Source: Telmatactis stephensoni
Taxonomy: Eukaryota; Cnidaria; Anthozoa; Actiniaria; Isophelliidae
Direction of reading: 5' to 3'
Length of the DNA stretch: 64,000 bases
Assembly: GCA_029948255.1 (NCBI GenBank)
Contig: JALIZF010001586.1
Location: 129,501 to 193,500 of the forward strand
Position 1 is the stretch's first letter. The number at the start of each line of letters is the position of its first letter. This document shows positions 23,598 through 35,960 of this stretch, piece by piece. Under the pieces are notes generated by a model. The model made no database searches. It was given only the letters and a program-made list of their open reading frames with translations, and was not told where the DNA came from. The translations under genes were made by a program, and so were the position numbers.

Positions 23598-23660
23598 AGT
23601 ATAATCAATATGTAATCACAGTAAATTAAGTATGTAATCACAGTATAATCAATTTATAAA
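23598..23660. repeat. Outlying copies of the 22-bp AT-rich minisatellite
   Basis: Three degenerate copies (cacagtataatcaatatgt) lie about 90 bp after the receptor stop, separated by about 670 bp of unrelated DNA from the main array at 24333. The array may have been split by an insertion. Confidence 0.75.
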
Positions 23661-24332
23661 ATAATTTAGATAGTACGCTCACTCTGATTGGCCCAGAAGC
23701 GTTCTAGATGAGGCTATCTAAACACGCTACGCCATCAATCAAACAAGACTCATTTTCTTTGGTCCCTTTGAAGATCACACTTATTTCAAGTATTCCAATT
23801 TCAAAGCATAAAAAATACTTTCTGCAAGGAAATTAAAAAAACAAACGAATCAAATATTGGATATAGCAAAAAGCAAAATAAACAAACTAGAATTGGGAAA
23901 ACGATTTGATAGATTCCAACCACTCATGGCTTTTCATTAAAAGACCATCACCCCTTCTTCTTGAGTGAATGCTTCTAAGAATAATCCAATCCTGAGGGCG
24001 ACATATGTCTCGCTCGGTTTTCTTGCATTTTAGCGAAAGTTTTTACTTGAATCATCTTCGCGTCTTTTGTTTTGCTTGTAAATTTCATTCAGCCGCTCTC
24101 ATTTAATTTCAAGTCGAACTTCATTGGTCGGTGACGATTGTATCGAGAGTCACTATTTTGATCAGCAAGTAAAAAGCTGCTTTTCATCAAAATTTTGCCT
24201 CGATTGTTGTTGGACTATTTTATGAAAGAAATATAAAACGATTTTCCGTGTTTATATAGCCTGATCTAAACACTCGTGATGTTGGGAGAACACGAGAGAG
24301 CGTATATAGGGAGAGCGTAACGTTTCCTCAAA

Positions 24333-24770
24333 TATAATCACAGTATAATCACAGTATAATCAACTGTGATTATATATATTGATTATACTGTGATTATCAC
24401 AGTATAATCAATATATATAATCACAGTATAATCAATATATAATCACTGCAGTATAATCAATATATAATCACAGTATAATCAATATGTAATCACAGTATAA
24501 TCAATATATAATCACAGTATAATCAATATATAATCACAGTATAATCAATAAATAATCACAGTATAATCAATATATAATCACAGTATAATCAATATATAAT
24601 CACATTATAATCAATATATAATCACAATATAATCAATATATAATCACAATATAATCAATATATAATCACAGTATAATCAATATATAATCACAGTATAATC
24701 AACATATAATCGCTGTATAATCGATATATAATCACCGTTCAATCAATATACTATAATCGCAGCTTATTCA
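24333..24770. repeat. 22-bp minisatellite, about 20 copies
   Basis: The unit tataatcacag + tataatcaata is two related 11-base halves. Copies are highly alike until about 24700, then decay (cgctgtataatcg). One inverted stretch at 24350-24395 allows a hairpin. Confidence 0.92.
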
Positions 24771-25034
24771 ATAAAAACCTTTCAAAGTGACCAAGAAATT
24801 AATGTTACTGACTATTTGCTTTGTTTTCGTTGTTTGTCCTTTTTATTCAATTTATTCTGTAAATGTGCCTACCTATATATTATATATTCTTATTTTTTGT
24901 CTTGTTTTGTTAGAAATTTTGATAAGGATACATAAATGGAACAAATATTTTTTTAACCATAATTCGTAGATGCAAGTTTTTTAGTACATAGACAAAAGGG
25001 AATTTTGATGAATTTTTGATGCATTTTGCTCCCC

Positions 25035-25150
25035 AAAAATGTTGTGTTCGCTCTCTAAATGTCTTGGAGTTCATATTGATGACAACCTGACTTGGCGTTC
25101 ACATGTACAGTATGTTAAAAAAAAACCGCATGCAATCTCAGTATTCTAAA
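25035..25150 (+). pseudogene. LINE reverse-transcriptase scrap
   Basis: Translation of 25050-25110 gives CLGVHIDDNLTWRSHVQYV, the conserved KxLGVxIDxxLxWxxHI motif near the end of the RT domain of CR1/L2/jockey-like retrotransposons. A run of A residues breaks the frame at 25117. No more of the element is recognisable. Confidence 0.65.
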
Positions 25151-25475
25151 GCAGAAAATTATTAGTGATATTGGAGCGGCCCATATGTTCGTTTGTGTGC
25201 GAGTGAATGTGCGTTTGGACCGGTCCGCCAATCCGTTTCCTTTTTTTTTTTTTTTTTTATCTACACCCGGCGAGAATGATTGTTGTGATCGATACAGTAA
25301 TTCATCAACTCGGAAAGGGAAAGGAAAACAAACGCACACGCACACTAATGAACATAATGGCTGCTCCAACATGTATAACTTTAAAAATTGTAACATTTCG
25401 CCAATTTTTCTTCTTTGAAAATAATTGAACAGCAAACATGACATTTGGTTCTTTTCTTTTGTATATTCATATTGT

Positions 25476-25533
25476 TTTTAGTTTGTTCGTTCGTTTGTTC
25501 GTTCGTTCGTTCGTTTGTTTGTTTGTTTGTTTT
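25476..25533. repeat. (GTTC)n/(GTTT)n run
   Basis: A short compound tetranucleotide array. A poly-T run of about 18 lies at 25242-25258. Confidence 0.85.
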
Positions 25534-26444
25534 TTCACCATTTCCCATTGGAGCGAAAATGTAAATTTACTATTTTAAATTGATGTGCACTAATTTCATT
25601 TGATTGACATTACATATCTCAAAAAACACAAATGCGTGATTGAAAATCTACTTTAAGAGTATAGTTCATCAGTTTAGATGATAGTATTTGTAATGTTGCT
25701 ATTTTTTCATTGGAATGTCTAATTTGCGCGGGTCCGCGGGTATGGATAAATTAACGCGTTTTATGAAAGCAATTAGAAGACATCTTACCTGGAGGTACAG
25801 ATTACCTGGAAATTTGTAACCATTTGATGTAAATTTGTTTCCTCGATGGACTAATAGCTGATTTTATAGAAGGGACGGAAGGTTTCTCGTTTCAAATTTT
25901 TCCGTCCTCTTTCTTGTAAAATCAGACTGAATATAATAAGTTATAAGTTATAAGTTATAAGCTATAAGTTATATAAGTTGGGCAGCAAACTCGTCTAAGA
26001 CTAAAAATTCGTCTATCGTATTTTCGCGTGTTATGATGAATAGAATGCGGCTATAGGTTATTTTAAGGTCAAGAATAGAAAATATAGCTGTAGAATAGAA
26101 ATTAAAAAAAAACAGCAAAGAAAGATAAAAGGAAAAACACTAACAAAAATGAAAAATCGAGAATAAAAAAAGATTACCGACCGTTAACGCGTTAACGATA
26201 TTCCACTCTCAATGACGAATTTGTCCAAAAATACGTTTAAAAAGGTTTTAAACAACGTACTTTTTAAGTTCTTTCCAAATGAGGGATCTCATGTTGAAAT
26301 CGAGAGGGTTATACAGATTCTTAGTAAACATACATCTTGACTCTCAATCTCACTTTTTGATCTCGGCTTATTTAACCATTTTTTTTTTCTTGTTTTCTTG
26401 TTAAACATATCTCCTTGGCAGCCAAAATTCACTGACAGACTGAC

Positions 26445-26560
26445 TGTTGTTTATTACTCGTTTAAAAGTATTTCATTATAATTACAATTAAAATAGTTTG
26501 TTTTAAAGAAATATATATAAATATAGAAATACAAAACTTGTCGAATATAATAAACATATA
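26445..26560. repeat. Second copy of the 22390 dispersed repeat
   Basis: See 22390-22520 for the shared words. Here it is followed by an AT-rich stretch and, at 26645, by ctcgggcttcctgtgg. That word is close to one that recurs at 42355, 42890, 49936 and 50506. Confidence 0.55.
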
Positions 26561-26852
26561 AACTTACTTTCTTCTTATCTATTCATGTTATTCGTATTAT
26601 ATTGAAATATATAATTATCCACATCTTTCTTTCTACTTATTACTCGGGCTTCCTGTGGAATGCCCGAGGTTTAAATTGCCCTTCGTTATTTGTCTTCGGC
26701 CGCAAAAAGCAGTCACGTGGTCAGTAGCTATCACGTGATCGATAAATTTCACGTAATCAATGGCTTTGCGCGTGGTCGAAGTTGAACAGCTTTGAAGGCT
26801 TCGATTCCCTTCGCTTTCGCTTAGCTTCTTGGTGTTTAAATGATGTCAGGTA

Positions 26853-27764
26853 GAGGGTCTCAATGGGGTTAAGCGTGAGTCGTGAAACGCTTAAAAAATT
26901 AACCGTGAGTCGTGAAAATTCGAAAAAAGTAATCGTGAGCCGTGAATAATTTTTGTAGCGTGAGCCGTGATTTTCGTTTTTTATAGTACATTTAAGTGAT
27001 CTAAAGTCTAGGTGAACTTTCCTGTGGCGCTGGGGCGTGAGACCAATGACATTTGAGCGTTGCCTGGTCTTCCTGGGCGAGTTGACTAGGCGTCAGCCAG
27101 GCGCACACTATGTCACTCTTGGTGGTCTTTGTCCAGGCGTCTCAGTTTTTAATCTCCTCAGTGTGTCAATGATCAACTAACTTGTGTAATTCGTGTGATA
27201 GTTTTTGCTTCGACTTGTACTTGTACTCGAATACTTAGAAAACTCTTGTGTTTATAAGACCATGTCCGTCATAAGAGGCATGGTAAGCTTCTATCGGACG
27301 GGTGAAGAGAAGCCCTGTGAGCGGGATAAGGATTAATGACCAACCTTTGATCAACGATCTCAAGAGGCAAATAATTGATGACCTGGGCCTCAAGGAACAG
27401 GCCAAAACGTTCGGCTTGGGTTTATTTGAACTCAAGCTATATCGTCTGGCAAAGATGGGCGGAAGGATTGAAAATTTTCGGATTGCTACCCAACAACAGC
27501 TTGACTTGGAGTTTCCATTACTAGTAGGAACCGATGTCGAATCAGAGCTAAACCTATTAACATTTTTGCCAAAGAGACAAGCAGCCAAAAAGAAACAGCA
27601 ATTCAATTCAAAACGAATTTTTTCTTCATGCTATATCGGAAATTCTTCAAAACGCTTAAGTTAACCGTGATTCGGAAAAATTAACCGTGAGTCGTGAAAA
27701 AGCGATTTTTTTAAGCGTGAGTCGTGACTGATACCCCCCCCCCCCCCCCCCCATTGAGACCCTC
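26853..27764. mobile_element. 912-bp inverted-repeat element with 6-bp target duplication
   Basis: The left end GAGGGTCTCAATGGGG (26853) is matched by CCCCATTGAGACCCTC ending at 27764, with direct flanks CAGGTA at 26847-26852 and 27765-27770. Just inside the ends, words of the type aagcgtgagtcgtgaa and ttaaccgtgagtcgtgaa occur several times, in the same orientation at both ends rather than inverted. The right end holds a run of about 18 C residues. The interior contains a 120-codon reading frame at 27302. Confidence 0.75.
27302..27664 (+). CDS. Unrecognised 120-codon frame inside a transposable element
   Basis: The frame starts at an in-frame Met and reads MKRSPVSGIRINDQPLINDL, then KRQIIDDLGLKEQAKTFGLG, to a stop shortly before the right inverted repeat. 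The composition is protein-like: mixed charge, a Lys-rich segment KRQAAKKKQQ and few low-complexity runs. I do not recognise a domain and do not assign a function. It could be an exon fragment captured by the element, the element's own small protein, or chance. Part of the minus strand is also open over this stretch, which weakens the case. Confidence 0.3.
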   Translation: MKRSPVSGIRINDQPLINDLKRQIIDDLGLKEQAKTFGLGLFELKLYRLAKMGGRIENFRIATQQQLDLEFPLLVGTDVESELNLLTFLPKRQAAKKKQQFNSKRIFSSCYIGNSSKRLS

Positions 27765-27935
27765 CAGGTACGCTGAACGGGTCAAACCTTATGAGAGACC
27801 GCAAACTTCTATACGAGAGAACATTTACGCGAGTGACCATTTTATAGTGAACCAAGCTAAACTTATCTGAAACAAGCTATTTATCTATTCTACAACTTCT
27901 CAATCTTATGTGAACTAGACGCCTAATAGGCGTTC

Positions 27936-29521
27936 ACTCGGGCTACACCTGTGTATAGTACTTGGGGAGAAATGGAGAACAGAAGTTGATGGAAACCAGT
28001 TTGACTTGTCAGTGTCTTTTGATTGCAAAAATGCATGACAAGTACTCCCAGAGTAGAACACAAATTATATTGGAGAGAAAGTAGTTTGTACATAATTGTA
28101 CCACATCATGGTGGTTATTAATATACTGCTGGTCTTTTTATCATGCCAGACATATACAGTATACAGTCTGCTTTATTTTGTAAATGCCTACCAAATGATC
28201 CAATCTCACACAATTTAAATTAATTCTATTCTGTACTTTTTTACTTTGATTTATGGAAACAAAACTTACAAACTGTGGCAGACTGTTTCGATATCCAAGT
28301 TAAAATGATTTTGATATTGCCGTTGTCACATTGGTAGATTCTAGAAGTACCACAGTTACCTTTCTATGAAATCATTTCAGTTTCTTAACACAACTTTTCG
28401 ATACATGTATTACCATGTTTTTAATATGGAGCAGATCAATGATTATAGCAGTAGTCAGTTGCTGATGCTTTATTTGAAGAAGTGTAATGTCATACAATAT
28501 ATGCTCATTACCGATACCATATATAGCTCCTCCATGCACATCAATCTGATACTACTACATACAGTAATATCTTCAATTCAATCCACTTTATCTTGTTTCT
28601 GTGAACATGGTTGCAAAAAGCTTGTACAAATTTGTGGTTGAGTATCACTTTTCATTGATTGAAAATATCATTTTGTACATGTATTCTATTGCTAATATAA
28701 GGTCTCATAAACATTACTATCATTTCCATGATTATCCATCACTATATTTTTATCTGCTAACATTGAGCATGATTGACAATAAAGTGCATTCAATATATAA
28801 AAAATGACATTGTACAAAATACGGATATTTGCACTAAATATTTATAAGTTTTAAAATAATAAACAATCATTTGTTTTCCATTGTTTATTTGGTGTAATTT
28901 TGCACCATTTACTAATTCCTGTTTCCTGGCTTAATTATTGAATACACCCTAGTCACCTTATTACGCAAAGGCAAGAATCTCCTAGTCTTTCTCAGAGTTT
29001 TAACTAGAAAGAAACAAACATTGTAGATATTGTTAGTTAATTAGTTCGTTTTTAACACGGCTCTCAGGAAGAGCATGACTGTAGACACCGTGTAAGCAAA
29101 TATTATGTGCAAGCAGTAGTGAAATATTATTTTAAACAAACTACTGATCTATTAAAGACAATATCTCCGTGTCTTACATGTCTGTCCTCAAGTGAAGTTC
29201 GCTGCCACAAATCGATCTGTATCGTGTTCTTGGACGATCAATACATTATAAGTTGATTACAACAGCTGGTAAGAAGGTCATCACTAAATTCGAGAATTCG
29301 ATATTAACGATTAAAGCAAAGTATCTTGAGATTAAAAGCCAATAGTTCGAAAAAAATTCCGATTGATAGCGTCCGCCATTTTGTTCTCAATCTCTCGCCT
29401 CGTGGTCAACAGTGTACCCAAAGGCTTCTGGGTAATTTGCCCATTTGCGACGTTGATAGATAGATTGATAGATAGACCGAAAAGGTAAACCTAGACTCGA
29501 GCTACCACAGGTAGCCCGAGT
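27936..29521. mobile_element. Possible 1.59-kb element with short inverted ends
   Basis: ACTCGGGCTAC at 27936 is matched by GTAGCCCGAGT ending at 29521, and the next bases (CCTGTG) agree after one indel. No target duplication is clear and no protein is recognisable in the AT-rich interior. Confidence 0.4.
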
Positions 29522-30163
29522 AACTATGACAGCACAAATTAAGGACCATATTGTTAAATCTCAACATAGTTTCAGCGACGAACAAAAGAGAATTACAAAG
29601 ATTGTAAATGAAGAAGATACAAGAAGTACCACGAGTGTTTGCTTATCGCCATGTGACTTTCAAACTAGAACCACGTTCCCAATGATCAATTCTATCACAT
29701 TAATTAGTGGTAAATATTCCTTTGTTGGCAATTTTTTTATTAAGCTTATTAATTAAAGTGAGTGTTAATTGTTTGGTTATAACTAGCAAGGCTTGATGTT
29801 TATTGCGAAACTATTGTGAATTCATCGCTCAATAGTTGTGATATATTAGATAAAGCTAATGATTTGACTGTACATATATCAGTGATGCTATAGTCACAAT
29901 AAATATTACAAAGAAGCTAGATCTCGTTATTCAAAGTATGTTTATTATAATTATAGACATGTTAAGCTAATTACTCATGGTAGAGTGTTTAAACGTGATC
30001 GTGAACCGAGTAGAATAAAGGGAAAGTTTATTTATAGCCAGGAAATATGCTTTTGACGGGATGGCTTGGAACAATGTTTCCAGCTGTAATTATTTTTGTC
30101 TCGGGTTTATAACGTCTTGATATGAAACCCCAGTAAACATCAAAGATTTTGTAGCTGTGTTAA

Positions 30164-30999
30164 GGTGACTGACTACGTTGGCACTGCGCATGATTTCGCG
30201 CATTACGTCTTAAGCAATGTCATAGCGCGCGGAGATTTCAGCGAACAGCAAAAATCATAGAAAAACTTACGTTTGTGTACAAAAATCAGCTCCAAATTTG
30301 TTTTTGTGGATTTAAATACTCAAAATCATTAGAGAATGAAGTAAAAATATTTTCTTTTTGGAAAAAACAGTGAGCGCTCGCTTGTTGTCAACACAAATTT
30401 GAATCAAGCTCGCGCTACGCGTCATTTTTAAAATGGCGGCACTTCCGGTTAGCATTTTTTAGCCCTTTTTAACAACTTCAAAGGCACAAAACCCTTCATT
30501 TTTGCACGGGACCCTATACTTTTTTTTCGTTTATTTGAAAAAACACCTAAAAATCTCAATCATATCAATTTTGCAAAAAAAGTTAATCATTCTAGCATAT
30601 GAAAAAATTGATTTTTGTATAAAATTTTGCTCGACATGAGGACAATTGTGGTTGGTACTCGCGGCACAAAAGCCAAGGAATGAAGGTATTTTGCTGTTCT
30701 CACATCAAAAGTGTTTATGCCATTTTGCAGAATACTCCATTAGCTAATATTTACGCAATTGTAGCCTTTGTAGAAATGTTATTTCCCTAATTCTTAATTT
30801 CTTTTCTATTCACTTCCGGTTGAGCGATTTTCGCATCAAAAATTCGGAGATAGGCATTCATACAATGCTGATTATCTCGAAAACGAGTGCGGGACACCCC
30901 TCTTTTTCTTTTCGTTTTTGGGATCAGCATTAAATTTCGTTCTAGCAAATTGTGGTTTAAACGATATTTAATTACTTTTTGCCAACGTAGTCAGTCACC
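30164..30999. mobile_element. 836-bp element flanked by TTAA
   Basis: The left end GGTGACTGACTACGTTGGCA (30164) is matched in inverse over 20 bp ending at 30999, and TTAA stands on both sides (30160-30163 and 31000-31003). The interior includes an exon-like cgcgcgg/atggcggcacttccgg stretch but no protein frame. The GGTGRCT start resembles the TTAA element at 20605. Confidence 0.78.
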
Positions 31000-31003
31000 T
31001 TAA

Positions 31004-31557
31004 GCTTCGAAAAGTTTCTTAGATGCAAAAAATTAATTTAATCATTACTGTTGATCTTATAAAACGTCAAATACGTAATCACGTATTATACATGTTATAT
31101 TATATATATAATAAGTGAAATTCACTATATTGTTATTGTTGTTATTATTAAAGGTCTTTAAAATTACAATGGCTTATACTCCTATAATATCATGATGCAA
31201 CTTTTCCAGAGGACAATGTTATTTGGGTTTAAATTATTTCTCTTACAAACGTTTAGCTAACATAGATAATTCGCAACGTTCAAAGAGAAGCATGCCAGTT
31301 CGCGCAGTTATGCGTCTAGTTGTTATGTATGTCGGCCTTTTTTTGCAAATGTCGATGTATATATAGTTTTACTACTGGCCTGCCCAGATTAGTTTCCTTT
31401 ACTACTTGCAGGCCAGTGGAGTAATGTAAATCTGTATTGTGGTTTCTGTTAATAAATTTGACCTAGATCTTGCTTGCCGTCTGTATCTGCGATCCGTATC
31501 CGCCGTCCGTTTCCGCATCCTCATCCGCGTTTTACAGCGACCCCTTGCTTGCCATAG
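31004..31557. other. No recognisable gene
   Basis: AT-rich sequence with a (gtt)n/(att)n patch at 31132-31150. I see no coding or structural signal. Confidence 0.5.
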
Positions 31558-33756
31558 ACGTCGGAATTTGGAATGACAAATTGATCATTAATCATTTGCA
31601 AATTGTCAAATGCAATAAATGGTTCATTTAGGTTAATAGCCTACGTGGTTCTGCCGTCTCTCACTCACGTGTTGATCGCATGAATTTTGACGGGTTTTAA
31701 TCTTGAGTGGCATGGAGAACAATTCTTTGTCCATTTTATCGCATTTCACTAAGTATACAAGGATAAAGAACTTCGAACCAAGCATTTAATAAATAGGGAA
31801 ATTAAATGAAATTGTCGATCATTATAAAAATGTTCTCAGTTTATTAAAGGGAGGCCGCAATCCAGTTCTAAATATGTTTTTACGACCTGATACTACTTTG
31901 GCGTCTTTTTGCATGACACGTTCAACGAAAAGTTATATTTCTTCACCTTCACCCATAAATCTATTGGTGAAATAAGATAATGGACATTCTTGTTGGAGTA
32001 GCGGGATAGCGTTTCGGATATTTCGGATGTCAGACTAAAAGATGATTTAACTGCTTTCAAAAAAGTTACAAGTACTTTCAAGTTCCGACTTAACTTATAA
32101 AAATCATGTATTAAAATAGAATCTTTTCTTTTTGCAGAGAAGACAAGAAAACAAAACAAGAGAACCAAAACGAAGCAACAAAAGAAGAAGAAAAAAACTT
32201 AAACAAATTCAGTTTGTAGGTTGGTGGCGTTATAATTTTAACAGCCGGACTTTACTACAATCTTTAAAAACAGAAGAAGAAAAAACAAAAACTAAAACCT
32301 TTTAGACTCATTAGTCCATCTTCATGGCTATGACAAGAAGGAAGGGTCAATCGAGTGTATTCATTGCTATATCTAATATTTAGACAAACAATCAATGAAA
32401 CTATGCTGGTAGACAAATTTATCTTTCGACATCGCCAGAGTCGAACACAATTTAGTATTGACGTTAACAAAAAATCATCGATGACTGCTTATGCATCAGT
32501 CAATTGAAACCACGGCCCCCCAACCCCCGGGCAATACCGGGGGAATTAACATTTCTACAATGTTAAAGTCCCAGCATTTCCCGGCCCTTAGAGGCCAAAA
32601 ACGGCGGCGAAACAGATCATTTTCTTTGAACTAGACGTTAATTCCCCCGCCTTCCCGTTGATTGTGCTGTTAAAACAGAGTTAAAGACTCGGCTATAATG
32701 TGTTAATTCCCTGGCCCTCCCTGGGGGTTGGGGGGCCGGCGTTTCAATTGACTGGTGCATTAATTGTAGCATAATTAACCGCTAGTTAAACTTGTCATAA
32801 CAAACCTAAAAGCTTTTTACAAGGTTGTCGAAAGATCGGTTAAAATAATAAAACTTAAGCTTATTTACGTCACGCCCTTACAAGCACGTTTATCAGTTTC
32901 ACTCCAATTCAGTACGACCTTGTGAGCAGATATTCGAACCAAAAATAACTTGAGCTATGAACAGGAAAAAGAAAAGTTAAAGGGAACTTAAAAATTAAGC
33001 TTGATTTGTTGTTTTCTACAAGATACTTGTGTTAGCGAATAAAAAACCCTGGCTTAAAGATTATAGTAATAAATTGCATATTTAGAGCGCACTTATGCAA
33101 AGTCGTTTAAGCTTGAAGTTCAGTTTATCATCAAAATTGTAATTAAAAACGTTTGTAAAGCACTAATGGACAGGTATAGAAAAACTTATAGCCATTTTCA
33201 AAACCAAAAAATACTTATTAATAGAAGACCACTGGAGAAGGGAGACGGGGGAGCTAGTAGAGAAGGTGAGACGCGGTTTCTTTTAATTTCACTGGAGACA
33301 TATGATCGAGTTAGTTTCGGTGAAGGAAAGTGGATTTTTGAATTGGTGGACATAGCTAGATACGGCATATTATGATATAACCTGATTTTCATCGAATTTA
33401 CATCTAAACCGGAGGTTCTTTGTTTAAGCGAATCAAGCAAGTATATGCAAACATTTGAATCCTCCCTCGTTCGTTTTATTGTACCTCTAAACTCAAGGAT
33501 AAAAATACGCGCGCCACAGCTACAGGTTTCGATAAAGTATTCTCTCTTCACGTAACAGGATGCCATCAATGGATATATAAAACCATGTATTGTTAAAGTA
33601 GGATACCGGTTGATGTAATCAGCTAGGCAACAGGTTCATCCAATACCACTTTTTTGTGTGTGTGTGTTGGGTTCTATTTCCGTTCTTTTTTTCTTTAACC
33701 TTACAATATTCACGTTGTGGTTAAGTATCGAGACCCATTTGAAACTTGAAAAGGAC
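31558..33756. repeat. Segmental tandem duplication, copy A
   Basis: The copy starts with gtcggaatttggaatgacaa. Landmarks shared with copy B (33757) are tgaacgaaaagtta, cttatttacgtcacgccctt, gcgaataaaaaaccctggc, agcgcacttatgcaaagtcg and gaagaccactggagaaggga. Copy A carries a private MITE at 32492-32759. No protein is encoded consistently in the copies. Confidence 0.8.
32492..32759. mobile_element. 268-bp MITE with TTA target duplication, private to copy A
   Basis: The ends TGCATCAGTCAATTGAAAC and GTTTCAATTGACTGGTGCA are inverted, followed inward by GGCCCCCCAACCCCC and its complement. TTA stands at 32489-32491 and 32760-32762. Copy B at about 34705-34720 has the unoccupied site (tgcttgattgtagc), which confirms insertion. 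The 3-bp TTA duplication suggests the PIF/Harbinger group. Confidence 0.88.
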
Positions 33757-34853
33757 GCTGGAATTTGGAATGACAAATTGATCATTAATCATTTGAAAAA
33801 TGTCAAATGCAATACAGGATTAATTTAAGTTAATGGACTATGTCGGTCTGCTGTCTCTCGCGTGCACAACCCACGTGTTGAGTTTTGATGAGTTTTAAAA
33901 CTTAAGTGGCATGGAGAACAATTCTTTGTCCATTTTATCACATTTCACCAAATATACAAGGATAAAGAATTTCACAACCAAGCATTGAATAAATAGAGAA
34001 ATAAAATGAAATTGCAGATTATTATAAGCATGTTGCCATTTTAAGGGAGGCAATACCAGTTCTCAGTAAATATTTTTTTACGAACTGATACTACTTTGAC
34101 ATCTTTTTGCATAATACGTTGAACGAAAAGTTACTTTTCTTTGGTAATGGACTGATTCTTAATAACAAATAATGATAATAACGTTTATTTCCATACTTAG
34201 GTCGAAAAATACAAATGCATGGAATTACAAAAATTCTAAAAAACAGTATTCTTGTTTGAGTGGCGGCGGAATAGCAGAAATTTTAAAAGCGTTTCGGATA
34301 TCAGACTAAAGGATGGTTTAACTGCTTTCAAAAAATTTACAAATACTTTCAAGTTCCGACTTAGTATAAGGATGTAAGAGAATCTTTTCTTTTTGCGGAG
34401 AAAAAAAAAAAAACCAAAGAGATAATAATTATAAGAATGAAAAAAAAAAAAAAAACACTTTTAGACGCATTTTTGTCTCCCCGATTAGTAGGGCACCTGT
34501 GCCCGGCTATAAGAATAGAGACGGTAATAAAGTTATTATTATTATTATTATTATTATCATTATATTTTTCAATCTTCAGGGTTATGACAAGTATATAAGA
34601 AAAAGGATCAATCGAAAATATTTGGTAGACAAACTTATCTTTCGACATCGCCAGATCTGAGTAGAACAATTTACTATAACGTTAACAAACAATCATCGAT
34701 AATTGCTTGATTGTAGCATAATTAACCGCTATTCAAACTTGTCATAATGAACCTAAAAGCTTTTTAGAAGGTTGTCGAAAGATCTAAAAATAATAACACT
34801 TAAGCTTATTTACGTCACGCCCTTACAAGCACGTTTATCAGTTTCACTCCAAT

Positions 34854-34916
34854 CAGAGTTAATAGAGGTTTGAAGTTTGCCGCGGGTCTCTTAACCAGTT
34901 CCCTCTATTAACTCTG
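34854..34916. mobile_element. 63-bp miniature hairpin insertion with 7-bp target duplication
   Basis: CAGAGTTAATAGAGG and CCTCTATTAACTCTG form the ends, and CTCCAAT is duplicated on both sides (34847-34853 and 34917-34923). Copy A at about 32902-32915 has the empty site with a single CTCCAAT. It is very small for a transposon. Confidence 0.85.
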
Positions 34917-35355
34917 CTCCAATTCAGTACGACCTTGTGAGCAGATATTCGAACCAAAAATAACTTGAGCTATGAACAGGAAAAAGAAAAGTTAAAGGGA
35001 ACTTAAAAATTAAGCTTGATTTGTTGTTTTCTACAAGATACTTGTGTTAGCGAATAAAAAACCCTGGCTTAAAGATTATAGTAATAAATTGCATATTTAG
35101 AGCGCACTTATGCAAAGTCGTTTAAGCTTGAAGTTAAGTTTATCATCAAAATTGTAATTAAAAACGTTTGTAAAGCACTAATGGTCAGGTATAGAAAAAA
35201 TTCTCAATTATAGCCATTTTCAAAACCAAAAATTACTTACAATTACTAATAACTGACTTACAAAAATAGAAGACCACTGGAGAAGGGAGACGGGGGGAGT
35301 AGAGAAGGTGACACGCGGTTTCTTTTAATTTCACTGGAGACATATGATCGAGTTA

Positions 35356-35960
35356 CAACGGCGTGCAGAATCTGTTGAGACACTGCCCCAATTTTGTCCT
35401 TAATTCGCCGCCATTGTTTTATGCTCCCCCTCCCCCCTCTCTTAATGTTGAGTAGGCCTGGGAGATTCCTGCTAGGTCCAACACTTGACCCTACCAACAT
35501 TGTGTTGGGGGTTTAGAATATATGGCCGTTCCAACACCTACATGGTGGGTATGACATCAAAGAACGTCAATGTTCAGTGTCTCAACTATTTAAATATATC
35601 GGAAAAAAACACACTATCAAATTTGTGATATCGATATTAGTAAAACTGCAAAGTTTCGGGAAGATTGCTTTTAAACTAACAATTATATGATTTTTAACGC
35701 ATTTTTACAAATAAATGTATACGGTGGTCGTGCATCACATGCCCGGCAAGCCTCTTTGTCATTCTAAACACACACATTTCTTTTTATAAAATCCACAAAA
35801 ATATTTCGCTTCAAAAATTAATAACTTCGTCAGTTTAAAGGCAATCTTTGAGAAACTGCAATTTGACTAATATCGATGTGGTGAATTTGATAGTGAATTT
35901 GTTTTTCCGATATAAAAAAGGTACTCTATGATGTCACGCTAGCGTGATAAGGGACTGCAA
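35356..35960. mobile_element. Insertion/replacement private to copy B
   Basis: At gatcgagtta copy B leaves homology with copy A, and at tgaatcctccc it returns. Inside, tatcggaaaaaaacacactatc and its approximate inverse (gatagtgaatttg...ttccgatat) lie about 300 bp apart, so it may be another fold-back. About 130 bp of copy A is missing here. Confidence 0.5.

Noticed and set aside
24333..24770. Evenly spaced repeats that could suggest a CRISPR or origin
   Set aside because: It is a plain 22-bp AT-rich minisatellite with no spacers.
33198..33569. 123-codon minus-strand frame in segmental copy A
   Set aside because: Copies B and C do not preserve it, and it has no family features.
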